Shown: positions 44,511 through 54,898, counted from the first letter of the stretch. The stretch is 64,000 bases of DNA from Ceratothoa steindachneri (GCA_963969495.1 OZ018328.1:5363319-5427318); one strand, 5' to 3'. Program-made: numbers and translations. The notes: a model not told the origin generated them from the letters alone.

Positions 44511-46052
44511 TCTCCGTCCTGGCTTTTGTATGTCTTAGTGCTTGTGAGCAGTCGATTTGCGTTTCCCGTTCATCTTCTTTTTTGTACTCTGCTGGGGAGA
44601 GTTCTACAAATGTTTCCCGGTAGAGGGCGACGTTCTGGTTGTACATGGCCTCCTCAACCGATTCCTCTTCGCATTGAGCGTCGAAGTCCCATTTGTAGTA
44701 TTTCTTCTTTATTCCCACGCAAATTTTGTTAGCCGTCCAGTCCTTCGGGAAGGAGAATTGTTCGGTCAAGTAGATATAGAGGTTGATTTGGTCAGCATCT
44801 AGCTTTTTCTTTGTCCTACTTTTACCTTTTTTACGCCGTATTTTCTTTTTTGAGTTCTAAGAGTCCGAGGTGTATGTATTGTCCGTGGTGTCAGAAGATT
44901 CTGTTTCTTCGTTCTCCTCATCTCCTGATCCTTTGGGTTGGTCGTGTTGGCTGCTTTTGCGGCTGCCTCCCTCTTTTTTTTGGCCTAAATCCTTGGGCTG
45001 GGCCGTCTGTTTTCGTTTTCTTTTCTCGTCTCTTGACTCTTTCCTGACATCTGTTTGGGATTTAGCTGCAGTTGGGTTATCAAGAAACCACATCTTACTC
45101 ATTCCGTTCTTAGCGAGCATTTGATTTAGCTCCTTTGCAAATACTCCTGGTTGAGTTAGGTTCCTGACGTGAGCATACAAGATACAGGTCAGGATCTTCG
45201 TCGAGTTTTCGCTCTCGATTCTCAAATAAGTCTTTTTGGCTTCTGCCTCTGTAAAGACTGCTTTTGCCGCCTGTGCATATGATGTATTACTTTTCCGTAC
45301 TTGCTCATCTTTCTGTTATTGCACTTTTTTCTGATAAACTCTTTTTTCAGTGGGCAGGCCATGGTCATGTAACTATGTCCTTGGGCACAGTTGGCGCATT
45401 TCTCCCTGGGACTGTTACAGTTCTTCCAGTGGTGTCCTAGCTCGCTGCACCTTGAACAGATTTCCTGCGGCTCTGTACATTCTTTTGTCGTGTGTGTCTC
45501 CATCTTGTAGCATCGGAAGCAGAATTGTATGAGAGTAAATTCTTTTCTCTCTATCTGCTCCACGCTGACTTTTGCATTAAAAAGCAGTAGTCCCTTTTCC
45601 TTTGACTTTTGTGCTATCGTAGTGTCGGAGAAGACAATCTTAAACACGTGCGTGTATTCCGAATTGTCCCTCTTGTTCCAAAACTTTATTATTTGGGAAA
45701 CCTTGGCCCACGATTGGTTCTTCATGATTTCATCTTTTATTTGCTCCTTAGAATGTTGTCTAATTCAGAGGTCCTGTCGCCGGCAGACGACGCTCCTGTG
45801 TATTAGGATCTGCTGTGGAATTGTTGGTTGAAGATCTATTTCGCGGAGCGTTCCAACTGCCTCTTCTTTGGTTATGTTTTCTACATCCTTCTCCTTTTCA
45901 CAGATCGCCACATAACCAGTAAGGACTTCAAGCAGTCTGAGCATCGCGATCTTTAACTTTCCATAAACCACTTCAAAGACCTTATCCGGGCTGAGTCTGC
46001 TGCTTCTGCTGATGGTGCGCAGCTGGATCAGAGTGGTCCCATTTTGCTCCAT
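44470..46052 (-). pseudogene. Family E ORF1, better preserved copy
   Basis: N-terminal frame: MEQNGTTLIQLRTISRSSR, FEVVYGKLKIAMLRLLE, ICEKEKDVENITKEEAV. Middle frame (45725-45222): VFSDTTIAQKSKEKGLLLFN and zinc knuckles CFRCYKMETHTTKEC, CSRCSELGHHWKNC and CANCAQGHSYMTMAC. A third frame (45225-44857) gives TQPGVFAKELNQMLAKNGMS and a Lys/Glu/Ser-rich tail, and the last (44769-44470) FPKDWTANKICVGIKKKYY to VKDIDA. Only two or three frameshifts separate these blocks. The last 41 bases overlap the ORF2 start in another frame. Confidence 0.8.
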
Positions 46053-46510
46053 TTTCCCTAGCTGTCTCTTATGTGAGGCTTGTGGTTGTTCGTCACTATC
46101 TAATTCAATGTATTTCCCTTACTGTAGGCTCCGCTTCTTCTTGCTTAGAGCGCTTTGAGAGCCGTCCCCTCCTCGTTGCAAGCAAGTTTCCGTGAACGTG
46201 AACTGCCGAATGGGATGGATGAATGATGGTGAGTGAACCTGGGGGAAGGCCCCTCAGACGGGTGACATGTGGTGGACTTAATGATGGGTGGTGATCGAAT
46301 CAATTACCACCACCCGGACGTGCCGCCCCGTCTGGGGTTTGGTTATCGATGCTGCTTCCAACTAACACAGGGACGGTTACGTGTCCCTCTGTGGTCCTGA
46401 CCGGAAACTACCCTTATGGACTAGAGCGAACTCTTCCCCAAAGCTTTCAGCATCGTCTCTTAAATGGGCTGCCTCTGACGCTGAGCTGCACAGTGGACTA
46501 ATCCTCAAAC
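46053..46510 (-). promoter_or_regulatory. 5' UTR / putative promoter of LINE E
   Basis: The region aligns with 13613-13940 of the plus copy by short conserved words (CCACTGTG, GGGGCGGCAC, GGCAGTTCACG), so the 5' end of the family is present in both. LINE 5' UTRs carry internal promoters; none is mapped here. Confidence 0.5.
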
Positions 46511-47039
46511 ATGCTTTCCTCAACGCCTCCAATTATGTCTATCAAAGAGAACGATATAGTTGGATCGAGACCAAATGAATGGCAATTCAGTTCACTGCCG
46601 CTTCCTTGCCCCGATAAGGGGGTCGCGGAGGGGGGGGGGGGTAGCCAGACATGGGTCGGCTATGCGTGGCTCCAGATATTACCACCCAAAATAAAATAAT
46701 AAATCTACTATTCTCCTTTCCGCAATTTCTGGAGTGAAATACACGACATGTATGCTATTGTCTATTGATAATTCCATATAGGTTTGGGCAAAGGTAGAGT
46801 GAAAGATGATATGGATTTCTGAACGGTTGGTCACTCTGTATGAAGTAAATAAAAGTTACTTTATTCTTTGTTATCAATATTATTGTTATATTTTTTTAGT
46901 TTTCTTTGGAGCTTTCGTTCGTATCACCTATACTTTATGACATACTCAGCTTAACTATCGACATATTGAGCCATAGTTATGTTTTTTTTTAGATATTTAG
47001 CTTATATAGTCTATATCATCTGGATTATATTATAGCGGG
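46511..47039. other. AT-rich spacer
   Basis: No gene; a G run (46629-46640) and then AT-rich DNA. Confidence 0.4.
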
Positions 47040-47175
47040 TGATGATGTGTGCAGACCTCCTTGCCCCTGCGTGGCTAAGTAGTTCATCGTAACTGCCAAT
47101 GCGCACTCAGTTCATGGCACTAGCTGGGCCTGATGTTTGAAGTCCGACACTGTAACCACTAGGCTAGTGAGAGCT
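47040..47175 (-). mobile_element. Probable tRNA-derived SINE
   Basis: On the minus strand TAGCCTAGTGG (plus 47156-47166) is a perfect pol III A box, followed by TTACAGTGTCGGACTT as in tRNA heads. A degenerate B-box-like word (CATGAACTGAG) lies about 45 bases on. No full tRNA cloverleaf is present. The 3' tail is not clear. Confidence 0.5.
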
Positions 47176-47506
47176 TTAATATATTAATTAAAAGTCAGTC
47201 AGATCTCATCCTATATGGATCTAATTACTATGAAATGTCTTTAGTCGCAAGGTTGAGTTAGAACCCTTCCTCTTTCAAATTTTCACATTTATTACAAAAA
47301 TAATAAGCTATTAAAACCTGTGTTAATTATACAGATAAACAACTATAATGCAATTGAAGGCACGGTAAACCTGTTAGCAATTAACTAACAATTGATTGTA
47401 TGTGATGATGTAAACAGTGGAGGCCCCTCTGAGCAATGCTATATGTGATGGATTTTAGGGCCTGATATAAACTTACCAGCCCTGCCAGAGCTGGTTAAGC
47501 AGCATC

Positions 47507-48780
47507 CATAAGAACATAAGAACATAAGAAAAGAAGGAGACTGCAAAAGACCATTCATGGCCTACACTTGGCAGCTCCTGATCCATTCAACACACAAAAG
47601 ATTTCTTACCAGAGAAAAGTCATCAACATTGTCACCCTTAACAGGAGTTCGTCAGATCTAATCTACAATATACATAAAATGCATCCAGAGGATTATGTCC
47701 ATTCATGCAACCGCAAAATATAATCTTCCCACTCCTTAGAAAAATATATACATATGTACATAAAAAAAAGTCAGTCCCATCTAGCAGCTTCATCCATATA
47801 TTTATCTAATCTATTCTTAAAACTACCCAGAGAGGAGGCTTCTATCACATGCCTAGTGAGCCTATTCCATTCATCTACCACACGATTTGTAAACCAATTC
47901 CTCCCAATCTCCTTCCTAAACCTATACTTATCAAGCTTAAACCCATTGCTACGTGTCCTGTCATGTTGACTAAGTATAAGAACCTTACCCAGATCCCCTT
48001 TATTATATCCTTTTACCCATTTGAAGACTTCAATCAATTCCCCTCTGACTCTTCTCCTTTCCAATGTATGTAGATTTAGTTTTCTGAGCCTTTCACCATA
48101 AGGTAAGTTCCTTAGCCCACCAATCATCTTTGTCATCCTTCTCTGCACAGACTCAAGCAAATCAATATCCTTCCTATAATATGGTGACCAAAATTGTACT
48201 GCATAGTCTAGATGAGGCCTAACTAGCGCCAGATACAGTTTTAGAAGGACTTCAGCACTCTTATTGCTTACACTCCTCCTAATGAATCCCAATATCCTAT
48301 TAGCTTTATTCTTAGCATTTAGACATTGCTTTCTAGGACGAAGGTCTGAACTTACCAAAATACCCAAGTCTCTCTCACAATCAGTCCTCCCTAAAATTCT
48401 GCCATTTAATTTATAACTATTCAGTGGATTATTTCTACCTATACTAAGTACACTACATTTGTCTATGTTAAACTTCATTTGCCATTTCTCGGCCCAATTG
48501 GACAGAATGGTCAATTCCTCCTGCATTACAACAGCATCAGAATCAGCCCTAATGGCCCTACCTAGCTTAGTATCATCAGCAAATTTACTCAGGTCACTAC
48601 TTATACCTATGTCAAGATCATTAATATAAATTAAGAATAGCAAGGGACCCAAAACAGATCCTTGAGGAACTCCACTGCTAACACACCCCCACTCAGATTT
48701 AACTCCATCTATACTAACTCTTTGCTGTCTGTCACCAAGCCATGACTGAATCCACCTAAATATACTGCCATCGATCCCGT
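47507..48780 (-). mobile_element. CR1-like LINE 'G', 5'-truncated
   Basis: An RT C-terminal half (48780-47771), open throughout, is followed by a short 3' UTR ending in three TTCTTATG units (plus CATAAGAA, 47507-47530). Eight-base terminal repeats are diagnostic of the CR1 clade. The 5' end abuts LINE H1 head to head at 48780/48781. Confidence 0.9.
47771..48780 (-). CDS. CR1-like RT, C-terminal half, unbroken frame
   Basis: The frame is open from the truncation point to the stop, about 336 codons: [50 protein letters not shown] with the catalytic FADD intact, KWQMKFNIDKCSVLSIG, ERDLGILVSSDLRPRKQCLN and the C-terminal domain with VRPHLDYAVQFWSPYYRKD and SFKNRLDKYMDEAARWD. Missing are ORF1, the endonuclease and the RT fingers and first catalytic Asp block. 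It cannot retrotranspose by itself. The intact frame suggests a young insertion. Confidence 0.88.
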
Positions 48781-49228
48781 GTGCTACAACGTTTTAAATT
48801 GGATAACTGAATGGCTGAAAAATAGGAAACAGAGAGTTGTACTGAATGGAGTGAGGTCAGAGTGGAGGAATGTTATTAGTGGCGTACCTCAGGGATCAGT
48901 TTTAGGCCCTTTATTATTTATAATCTATGTAAATGATCTTGGGCAAGGTGTAAATAGCAAAGTGTCAATTTTTGCTGATGACACTAAATTGGCAGCTGTA
49001 GTCAAAGAGGTTGAGGGTAGCTTTAAAGTGCAGGGTGACTTAGATAAGCTGTTAGCTTGGGCTCAGAAGTGGCAGATGACTTTTAACCTTAATAAATGCA
49101 AAGTTATTAACATGGGGAGAGATAATAGGGAATTTAGCTATGAGATGGATGGATATTGGCTTATTTCAGTTGAAGATGAGAAAGACTTAGGAGTGGTAGT
49201 AGATAGGTCACTGAAATTTTCAAAGCAG
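48781..49228 (+). mobile_element. CR1-like LINE 'H1', first part
   Basis: RT palm from VLNWITEWLKNRKQRVVLNG to SLKFSKQ, with [20 protein letters not shown] and [12 protein letters not shown] (intact FADD). It is open for 150 codons and is interrupted at 49228 by LINE J; the same RT continues at 50367 (CIEAKNRANRVLGYIK). Confidence 0.87.
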
Positions 49229-50366
49229 TTCTGTTCTGTTTGAGGTTCGAGATATTGCCTTTACTTCGGCATCTCTTAAATATACATTATGTCTTGTTTA
49301 TTTCTTTTTGTATTGTTTGTTTTGCAGAATTTATTATCTTTGTCATTTTATTAAGCTTTTTTCACCCTTGTCATTAATAACTATATATTTACGTATCAGG
49401 CACACTTGATTAGGATTGTCCTTGTCATCACTTGATTAGGTTTTTTCACCATCGTCATTATTAATTAGATAAGATATTTACATACACATACTGGTGCCTA
49501 TTGTCATTATTAGTTATATATTTACATACACATATATGAGTGCTTATTTTTCATCATTTACTTTGGCTATTTATCAATCTTATTAAATTGCTTTATCCAT
49601 TAGTTTTTTTCTCATCATCCAAGCCTCTTTCAGGAAATTTTTACATTTATATTCTTCTTCCTCTTGGATATTATTAAATAGTAGTAACTTCTCTATTCTT
49701 ATCTCTCTTATTTCAAATTTTTTTCTGATTTTTTCCAATTTGCTACATTTTATAAGAAAGTGTTCCAAAGTTTCTTCTTCTTCATTACACAGTTTACACT
49801 TTGTATCTCCTCCTACATAAATCTTCCTCCATTCAAGGTTCAAAGTGTTTGTTCTACATTTAAACATAAGAATTGATGGAAAATCATTACGATAAATTTT
49901 TTCTTCTTTAATCTCTCTTTTATTTTCCTGGTATAATTTGAGAGTGTGTTTTTTATTCAAATTCTCAATCCATAACTTAGTATCAAAATTCATTGTCAGT
50001 TCTTTTAGTTTTTCTTTATTTATTTCTCTTAGCTTCTTTGTATTTATTTCAATAAACTCCATATATTTCCTTACTATGTCATTCCATTGTTTGTCCAGTT
50101 TTTTGTCCATCATTTCTTTCATGATTGTTTTACTCAATGGTGTACCTTTATCCAGAACATATTTAATGTAACCCAATTTTGTTTCTATATCTCTTTTTAA
50201 CATGGATGATGCTCCAATTTCGCCACGAAGAACAACTGTAGGTGTAAACCCTGGGGCTCCTAATATATTCCGCCAAACTGAATTTTCAATTCTTTGTAGC
50301 TCTTCTATTTCTTTCTTTTTCCAACATATTACTGCTGTTCCTGCCAATATACTAGGCAATATTGAG
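49229..50366 (-). mobile_element. LINE 'J' 3' end, inserted in H1
   Basis: A minus-strand LINE fragment (frame 50359-49583 plus an AT-rich 3' UTR 49582-49229) lies exactly between the two halves of H1. No target duplication is evident. Confidence 0.8.
49583..50359 (-). CDS. LINE J ORF2 C-terminus, open frame
   Basis: 258 codons without a stop. PSILAGTAVICWKKKEIEEL and RIENSVWRNILGAPGF match the RT thumb region of LINEs ('LP.LLYG...W....I..LQ..EN.V.R.ILGAP'); VLRGEIGASSM follows. A Lys/Glu-rich helical part leads to the C-terminal zinc knuckle CKLCNEEEETLEHFLIKC. The clade is uncertain; it is not CR1, jockey or I-like. The RT catalytic core is upstream of the truncation and missing. Confidence 0.75.
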   Translation of the reverse strand: MPSILAGTAVICWKKKEIEELQRIENSVWRNILGAPGFTPTVVLRGEIGASSMLKRDIETKLGYIKYVLDKGTPLSKTIMKEMMDKKLDKQWNDIVRKYMEFIEINTKKLREINKEKLKELTMNFDTKLWIENLNKKHTLKLYQENKREIKEEKIYRNDFPSILMFKCRTNTLNLEWRKIYVGGDTKCKLCNEEEETLEHFLIKCSKLEKIRKKFEIREIRIEKLLLFNNIQEEEEYKCKNFLKEAWMMRKKLMDKAI

Positions 50367-51219
50367 TGTATTGAGGCAAAAAATAGAGCAAATAGGGTGC
50401 TAGGTTACATTAAAAGAAATGTTAGCTACAAGAGTAAGGAGGTCATCCTTAAACTATACAACTCTTATGTCAGGCCACATTTAGAGTACTGTATACAGGC
50501 ATGGTCACCACATTTTAGACATGATATAAACTTATTAGAGTCAGTACAAAGGAGGGCAACAAAAATAATACCATCCCTGAAGCACCTTGAATATGAAGAT
50601 AGACTGAGGGTATTAAATATGTTTTCATTTGAAAGAAGGTGTGTGAGGGGAGATATGATTGAGCTTTTTAAAATCTTTTCTGGGATGGATAAATTAGATT
50701 TCAGCAAGTTATTTGAGTTAGAAGGTAGTAATAGAACTAAAGGCCACCACTTAAAGATTAAAAAACAGAGGTGCAGACTGGATGTTAGAAAATATTTTTT
50801 CACTAACAGAGTGGTAGATTATTGGAATAGTTTGCCACCTGAGACTGTAGACAGCCCAAACTTGAATGTTTTCAAGCGCAGATTGGATGATTATATGGGG
50901 ATGGAGGGTTAATTTCTTACTTTTTGGTATGTGGATATGTTTCTTGACTCATTCCTGTGGATGCAGTTTCTTTTTATTGTATATTTTGGGGGATTTTGAT
51001 TTTGTTTTTGACAGACTCCTATGGAGGCTTTAAATTATATATTGTAGATGCATGGTTGGACATTCCTATGGATTGTTAAATTGTATATTGTAGCTGCATG
51101 ATCTGACAAAATCCTATGGATGCATTATATGGGTGGGATTTGATGGATACGGATGACCTTTGATAGGCCCTTGTGGCTTTTGTCATCCGTTAAATTATGT
51201 TATGTTATGTTATGTTAAT
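50367..51219 (+). mobile_element. CR1-like LINE 'H1', second part with 3' tail
   Basis: RT C-terminus open from CIEAKNRANRVLGYIKRN to RRLDDYMGMEG (stop at 50912), including YVRPHLEYCIQAWSPHFRHD. The 3' UTR shares GGATGACCTTTGATAGGCCC and TTGTGGCTTTTGTCATCCG with H2 and ends in (TTATG)4 at 51195-51214. Confidence 0.88.
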
Positions 51220-52099
51220 CCAACGTTGGCAAAGATATACTAAATTGCACAATATTGTGATCACTACTACTAAAATGTGATTTTACTTTAACATTGTCCA
51301 CTAGATTATCATTTGAGGTTAAACTAAATCTAAAATACTGTCCTGTCGTATTGGTTCTCCTACATGCTGCGTGAGAAAATTATCCATGGTTAAATCAAGA
51401 AAGTCCCGGGCTTCTCCCTCTGCATGCAAAGAGTCCCAATCTATTATCCTATAATTAAAATTACCTGCGATAACAATATTTTCTTCTCTTTGGCAAACTG
51501 TTCCAAGAATTTGAAATAAACTATCTTCTTCTACTTGTGATGCTGATGTACTTAAATAACATCCTCCAATAACAATATTGCTATTGTTTACATTACTTTT
51601 TATCTTACCCCATGCTGACTCCGTGTTTTCATTGTTCGTCAAGTCCTCTATTAATGTCGCTTTGATTTCTGATTTAACATACATCAAAACTCCTCCTCCT
51701 CTGTTACCTGTCTGTCTATCTTTTCTAAATGTGTCATAATTTCTCAGTTTTATTTCTGCTTCCCCAATTTTACTTGATGCCCATGATTCAGTAATTATTA
51801 TTATATCTGGGTCTTTTTCATAAATATATGCATGTAGGTCAGGTACTTTATTAACTATACTTCTTGCATTAATCAAAACTGCTTTCAATTTTTTGTTTAA
51901 CCTAGGACTATTTTCCTTAAAACTACGTTTATTTACAATAACATCTTGCTGGCTTACTGATGCTCTCTTTGGTTTGGCACCTTTTGAACTACTTTTCCTC
52001 AGATTATTATCCAGTATTTTGGATTTTGAGAACTTTGTCTCTTCTCTTTTAGCTGATTTCTTAATTTAAAGTATTCTTCCTGCTGCTCCTTGGTTATAA
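51220..52099 (-). pseudogene. LINE 'I': ORF1 end and endonuclease
   Basis: ORF1 tail: TKEQQEEYFKLRNQLKEKR (about 52090-52035). ORF2 endonuclease: MKAVLINARSIVNKVPDLHA (51888), DIIIITESWASSKIG, RGGGVLMYVKSEIKATL, ENIVIAGNFNYRIIDWDSLH (catalytic block GDFN read GNFN) and, after a shift, HFSSSDHNIVQF (SDH block, about 51265). It stops at the H1 tail. The style is CR1/L2-like. ORF1 upstream is interrupted by H2 and continues at 53341-54020. Confidence 0.8.
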
Positions 52100-53340
52100 C
52101 ATAACATAACATAATTTCACGGATGACAAAAGCCACAAGGGCCTATCAAAGGTCATCCGCATCCGTCAAAACCCACCCACAAAAAGCACCATCACTAGGG
52201 AAAGACAAAATCAGAGTCCCCCACAATATAATATAACAGATGACAAAAGCCACAAGGGCTCATCATAGGTCATCCGAGTCAAATGGCCTCTTTTTTTAAG
52301 GCACCCAAACTCCCAGGAAAACTACATCCAGAGGATTGCATCCAGAAACAAGGGTATCACCAATCAAGGCTTGTCAAGAACTAAATCATGCAGCTATAGA
52401 TATATACAAACAATATTAATATATACAAAACTTAGGAACCATCACAACCTTACCTCCCCATAAACTCATCCAACCTACTCTTAAATACATTTAAATTTGG
52501 ACTACCTACTACCCTCGGCGGCAATTTGTTCCAGAAGTCTACCACTCTATTGGTGAAAAAATATTTTCTTAAATCCAACCTACACACTTGCTTTTTAATT
52601 TTCAAGTGGTGACCTCTAGTCCGATTTCCATCATCTAACTCAAAAAACTTGCTAACATCCAATTTATCTATCCCGGAAAATTTTTTAAACAACTCAATCA
52701 TATCCCCTCTCACACACCTCCTTTCGAACGAGAACATATTTAATACCCTCAGTCTATCTATATATTCAAGGTGCCTCAGGGAAGGAATAATCTTTGTTGC
52801 CCTCCGTTGTACTGACTTGAGAAGGTTAATATCGTGTCTAAAATGTGGGGACCATGCCTGTATACAGTACTCTAGATGTGGCCTAACATAATAGTTATAG
52901 AGTTTAAGAATAACCTCCTTACTTTTGTAACTGACATTTCTCTTAATGAAACCCAGCACTCTATTTGTCCTATTTCTTGCTTCAATACACTGCTTAGAAA
53001 ACCTTAATGACTTATCTATTACTACTCCTAGATCTTTCTCATCCTCTACTGAGCTCAGCCAATGCCTATCCATTTCATAGTTAAATTCTCTATTATCTTT
53101 TCCCATGTTAATAACTTTGCACTTATCAAGGTTGAAAGTCATTTGCCACTTATGTGCCCAGGATAACAATTTATTTAAATCCCCCTGCACTTTAAAATTA
53201 TTATCAATATCTTTACTACAGCTGCTAATTTGGTATCATCATCCGCAAAAATTGACACTTTATTATTAACTGCCTCCCCAAGATCGTTTATATAGATGAC
53301 AAATAATAATGGACCGAGAACTGATCCCTGAGGAACCCCA
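52100..53340 (-). mobile_element. CR1-like LINE 'H2', inserted in LINE I ORF1
   Basis: A second H-family copy: [16 protein letters not shown] (about 53330) through RT to the 3' tail (CATAA)3 on the plus strand at 52100-52114. It sits between the two halves of the I ORF1, on the same strand. The left junction shares GATGTTAT with host and element sequence. Confidence 0.88.
52450..53340 (-). pseudogene. LINE H2 reverse transcriptase C-terminal half
   Basis: The catalytic box reads [11 protein letters not shown]: three Asp codons (53235-53243) instead of two, an in-frame GAT insertion; a one-base deletion follows within about 20 codons. From 53190 the frame is open to 52450 (246 codons): KWQMTFNLDKCKVINMGKD, VISLRFSKQ-type end of the palm, YVRPHLEYCIQAWSPHFRHD and FKSRLDEFMGR. 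It matches H1 closely. The palm damage means no RT activity is expected. Confidence 0.85.
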
Positions 53341-54020
53341 CTGATAACATCCGAGTCAGTATATTATCAAGTATTTTTGTTTTATTCAAAATTTTGTATT
53401 TCTGGTCCCTATCCTTCACTTTTACAAACATCATCTTTGGCTTATTTCTATAATTTTCCTTCTTCAGTAACCTTTTTGCCTCAACTACTTCAATATTTGC
53501 GACTTGTAAAATATCCCAAAGTTTATTCAATATATCCTTGTCATCATTCGCATTCTGCAAATTCTTTTTATTAATTTCCCCGATGTCCATCTCACCAATT
53601 TGTTTTATATTCTTTATTATCAAGCAATTCTCTTTTTCTTGTCTTTGTCTATTTTCAAAAAACTCTTCTTTAGCTATTTCCTTTGTATTTCCTCTGAATT
53701 CTTCATTTTTTACCTGAATCACATCTTCAACCTTATTATCAATTTCATCTACCTTTTTTTCTATTTCATAATTTTTTTGTTTTAAGTTCAGTTACCAACT
53801 TTAAGACATCTACAGCCTTTGAGTCACAGTTTGAGCAAAACCAGTGAGTTTTGCCTTTCACAATTGTTTTCAAAGCATTGTACACATTATCCTCAATTTT
53901 CTCACAAAGTGTATGGAACCAAAGTCCACAATATTCACAAAGTAAAGCAGGTTCTGACTGTTTTACATTAATTTTACATTTTCCACATAAATCTGAATTT
54001 TTTGTTCTTTTATCCACCAT
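53341..54020 (-). pseudogene. LINE 'I' ORF1: PHD finger and RRM-like part
   Basis: The start frame (54020-53766) MVDKRTKNSDLCGKCKIN carries a C4HC3 PHD finger: CGKC, LCEYCGLWFHTLC and HWFCSNC give all eight ligands. A charged helical segment (53722-53600) and an RRM-like part follow: ENCLIIKNIKQ, LNKLWDILQVANIEVVEA and KMMFVKVKDRDQKYKILNKT. ORF1 proteins with PHD fingers occur in CR1/L2-type LINEs. One frame change near 53750. The reading continues, across the H2 insertion, in the block ending at 52040. Confidence 0.8.
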
Positions 54021-54114
54021 TTTGCAATATCAAGCCTATTCTATAAGTTTTCAAAAAGCCTACACTTTTTCAATAATTCTGCTGCTGCTTTTCCTCTGTT
54101 TTTCTTATATACTC

Positions 54115-54122
54115 AAATGTAA
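54115..54122. repeat. Left 8-bp TSD (AAATGTAA)
   Basis: Exactly repeated at 54899-54906. Confidence 0.88.
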
Positions 54123-54433
54123 GGTAATACTTCAGGTTTGGGGCACACTGTAGGTCGCGCTGTTAGTAGGCTACAATTTTGGGCTACAACATATCTCTTA
54201 TGACGTCAGATGGTAGCTTCAGATGTGACCAATCACGGTGTTATATTTTTTTGTTGTTTTGGGGATTTATAACTTTTAGTCTGTATTATTTACTAAATAT
54301 CTGTGCCTCTGCTCGTTTATAGTTTTTTCTAAGTAAGGTAATGTTTCTTGATGTCTTTTATTGTTTTTTTTTTGTTTTTATATTTTTTGTTTCGCAGTGA
54401 ATGATAACAGCTTCTTACTGGCAATGTTGTAGC

Positions 54434-54442
54434 TATAAATAG
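54434..54442 (+). promoter_or_regulatory. TATA box of the 8-bp-TSD transposon
   Basis: TATAAATAG lies about 38 bases before the first ATG of the internal frame, a normal distance for a pol II promoter with a short leader. Confidence 0.5.
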
Positions 54443-54472
54443 AACCCGGTTAGCATTTGTTTCTCTTTGGTT

Positions 54473-54613
54473 ATGGCTTTTTCGTGCTCTAGTTGTGCTT
54501 CTTCGTTATTCGAATTCAGGTCTATTTTGCATGACTGTGAAAAACTTTTAGATTATTTACAGGTGCACAAACTAATCAAGAAACCTATAAAAGTAAGTAT
54601 TGTTTGTCATTAG
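54473..54613 (+). pseudogene. Short first-exon-like frame with splice donor
   Basis: The frame starts MAFSCSSCASSLFEFRSILH and runs 40 codons to a strong splice donor GTAAGT at 54593-54598; read through, it stops at 54611-54613. CSSC with a following His and Cys looks like an incomplete zinc finger such as those that open some transposases. With the TATA box upstream, this seems to be exon 1 of a deleted autonomous parent. No later exon is recognisable before the right TIR. Confidence 0.45.
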
Positions 54614-54898
54614 GTTAGGTTTTTCTGCCAGTAAAAAGCTGTTGGGGAAAAAACCCCAAAATTTAAGGGGACTGCTCGTGGGGGAGATATCCCTGCAGGG
54701 GGACCACCCTGCAATGATCCTCAGTTTCAATCAATTGAGGGGGGTCTGGGGGTTTGCAGCCCCCTAGTATATACTCATATCCAAAAAATATAATGCCGTA
54801 ATTGTTCACATCTGACGCTACCGTCTGATGTCATAAGACATATATTGTAGCCTATAAACAGCGCCACCTACCATGCGCCCTGAAACTGAAATGTTACC

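Larger units (their letters stand above)
42805..46510 (-). mobile_element. LINE family E, minus-strand copy (5' UTR to RT)
   Basis: 5' UTR (46510-46053), ORF1 (46052-44470), ORF2 endonuclease and RT start (44510 to 42805). The 3' part of RT and the 3' UTR are missing. It matches the plus-strand pieces at 13613-15790 and 19880-20760. Confidence 0.85.
54123..54898. mobile_element. Non-autonomous DNA transposon, 8-bp TSD, long TIRs
   Basis: The left inverted repeat (54123-54252, starting GGTAATACTTCAGGTTTGGG) pairs with the right one (54898-54782, starting GGTAACATTTCAGTTTCAGG on the minus strand); landmarks TAGGCTACAAT, CTTATGAC.TCAGA and GTCAGATGTGA are shared. AAATGTAA flanks both ends. Eight-base TSDs occur in hAT, P, Merlin and Novosib elements; GGTAA ends are unlike the CAG ends of hAT. 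Inside are a TATA box and a short exon-like frame (see next entries). It lies just upstream of the LINE I ORF1 start. Confidence 0.9.

Noticed and set aside
47060..47175. Functional tRNA gene
   Set aside because: A-box and head are present, but no complete cloverleaf or acceptor stem can be drawn; a SINE fits better.
53766..54020. Host PHD-finger chromatin gene
   Set aside because: The frame continues into an RRM-like LINE ORF1 and, beyond H2, into an endonuclease; it is LINE I ORF1.
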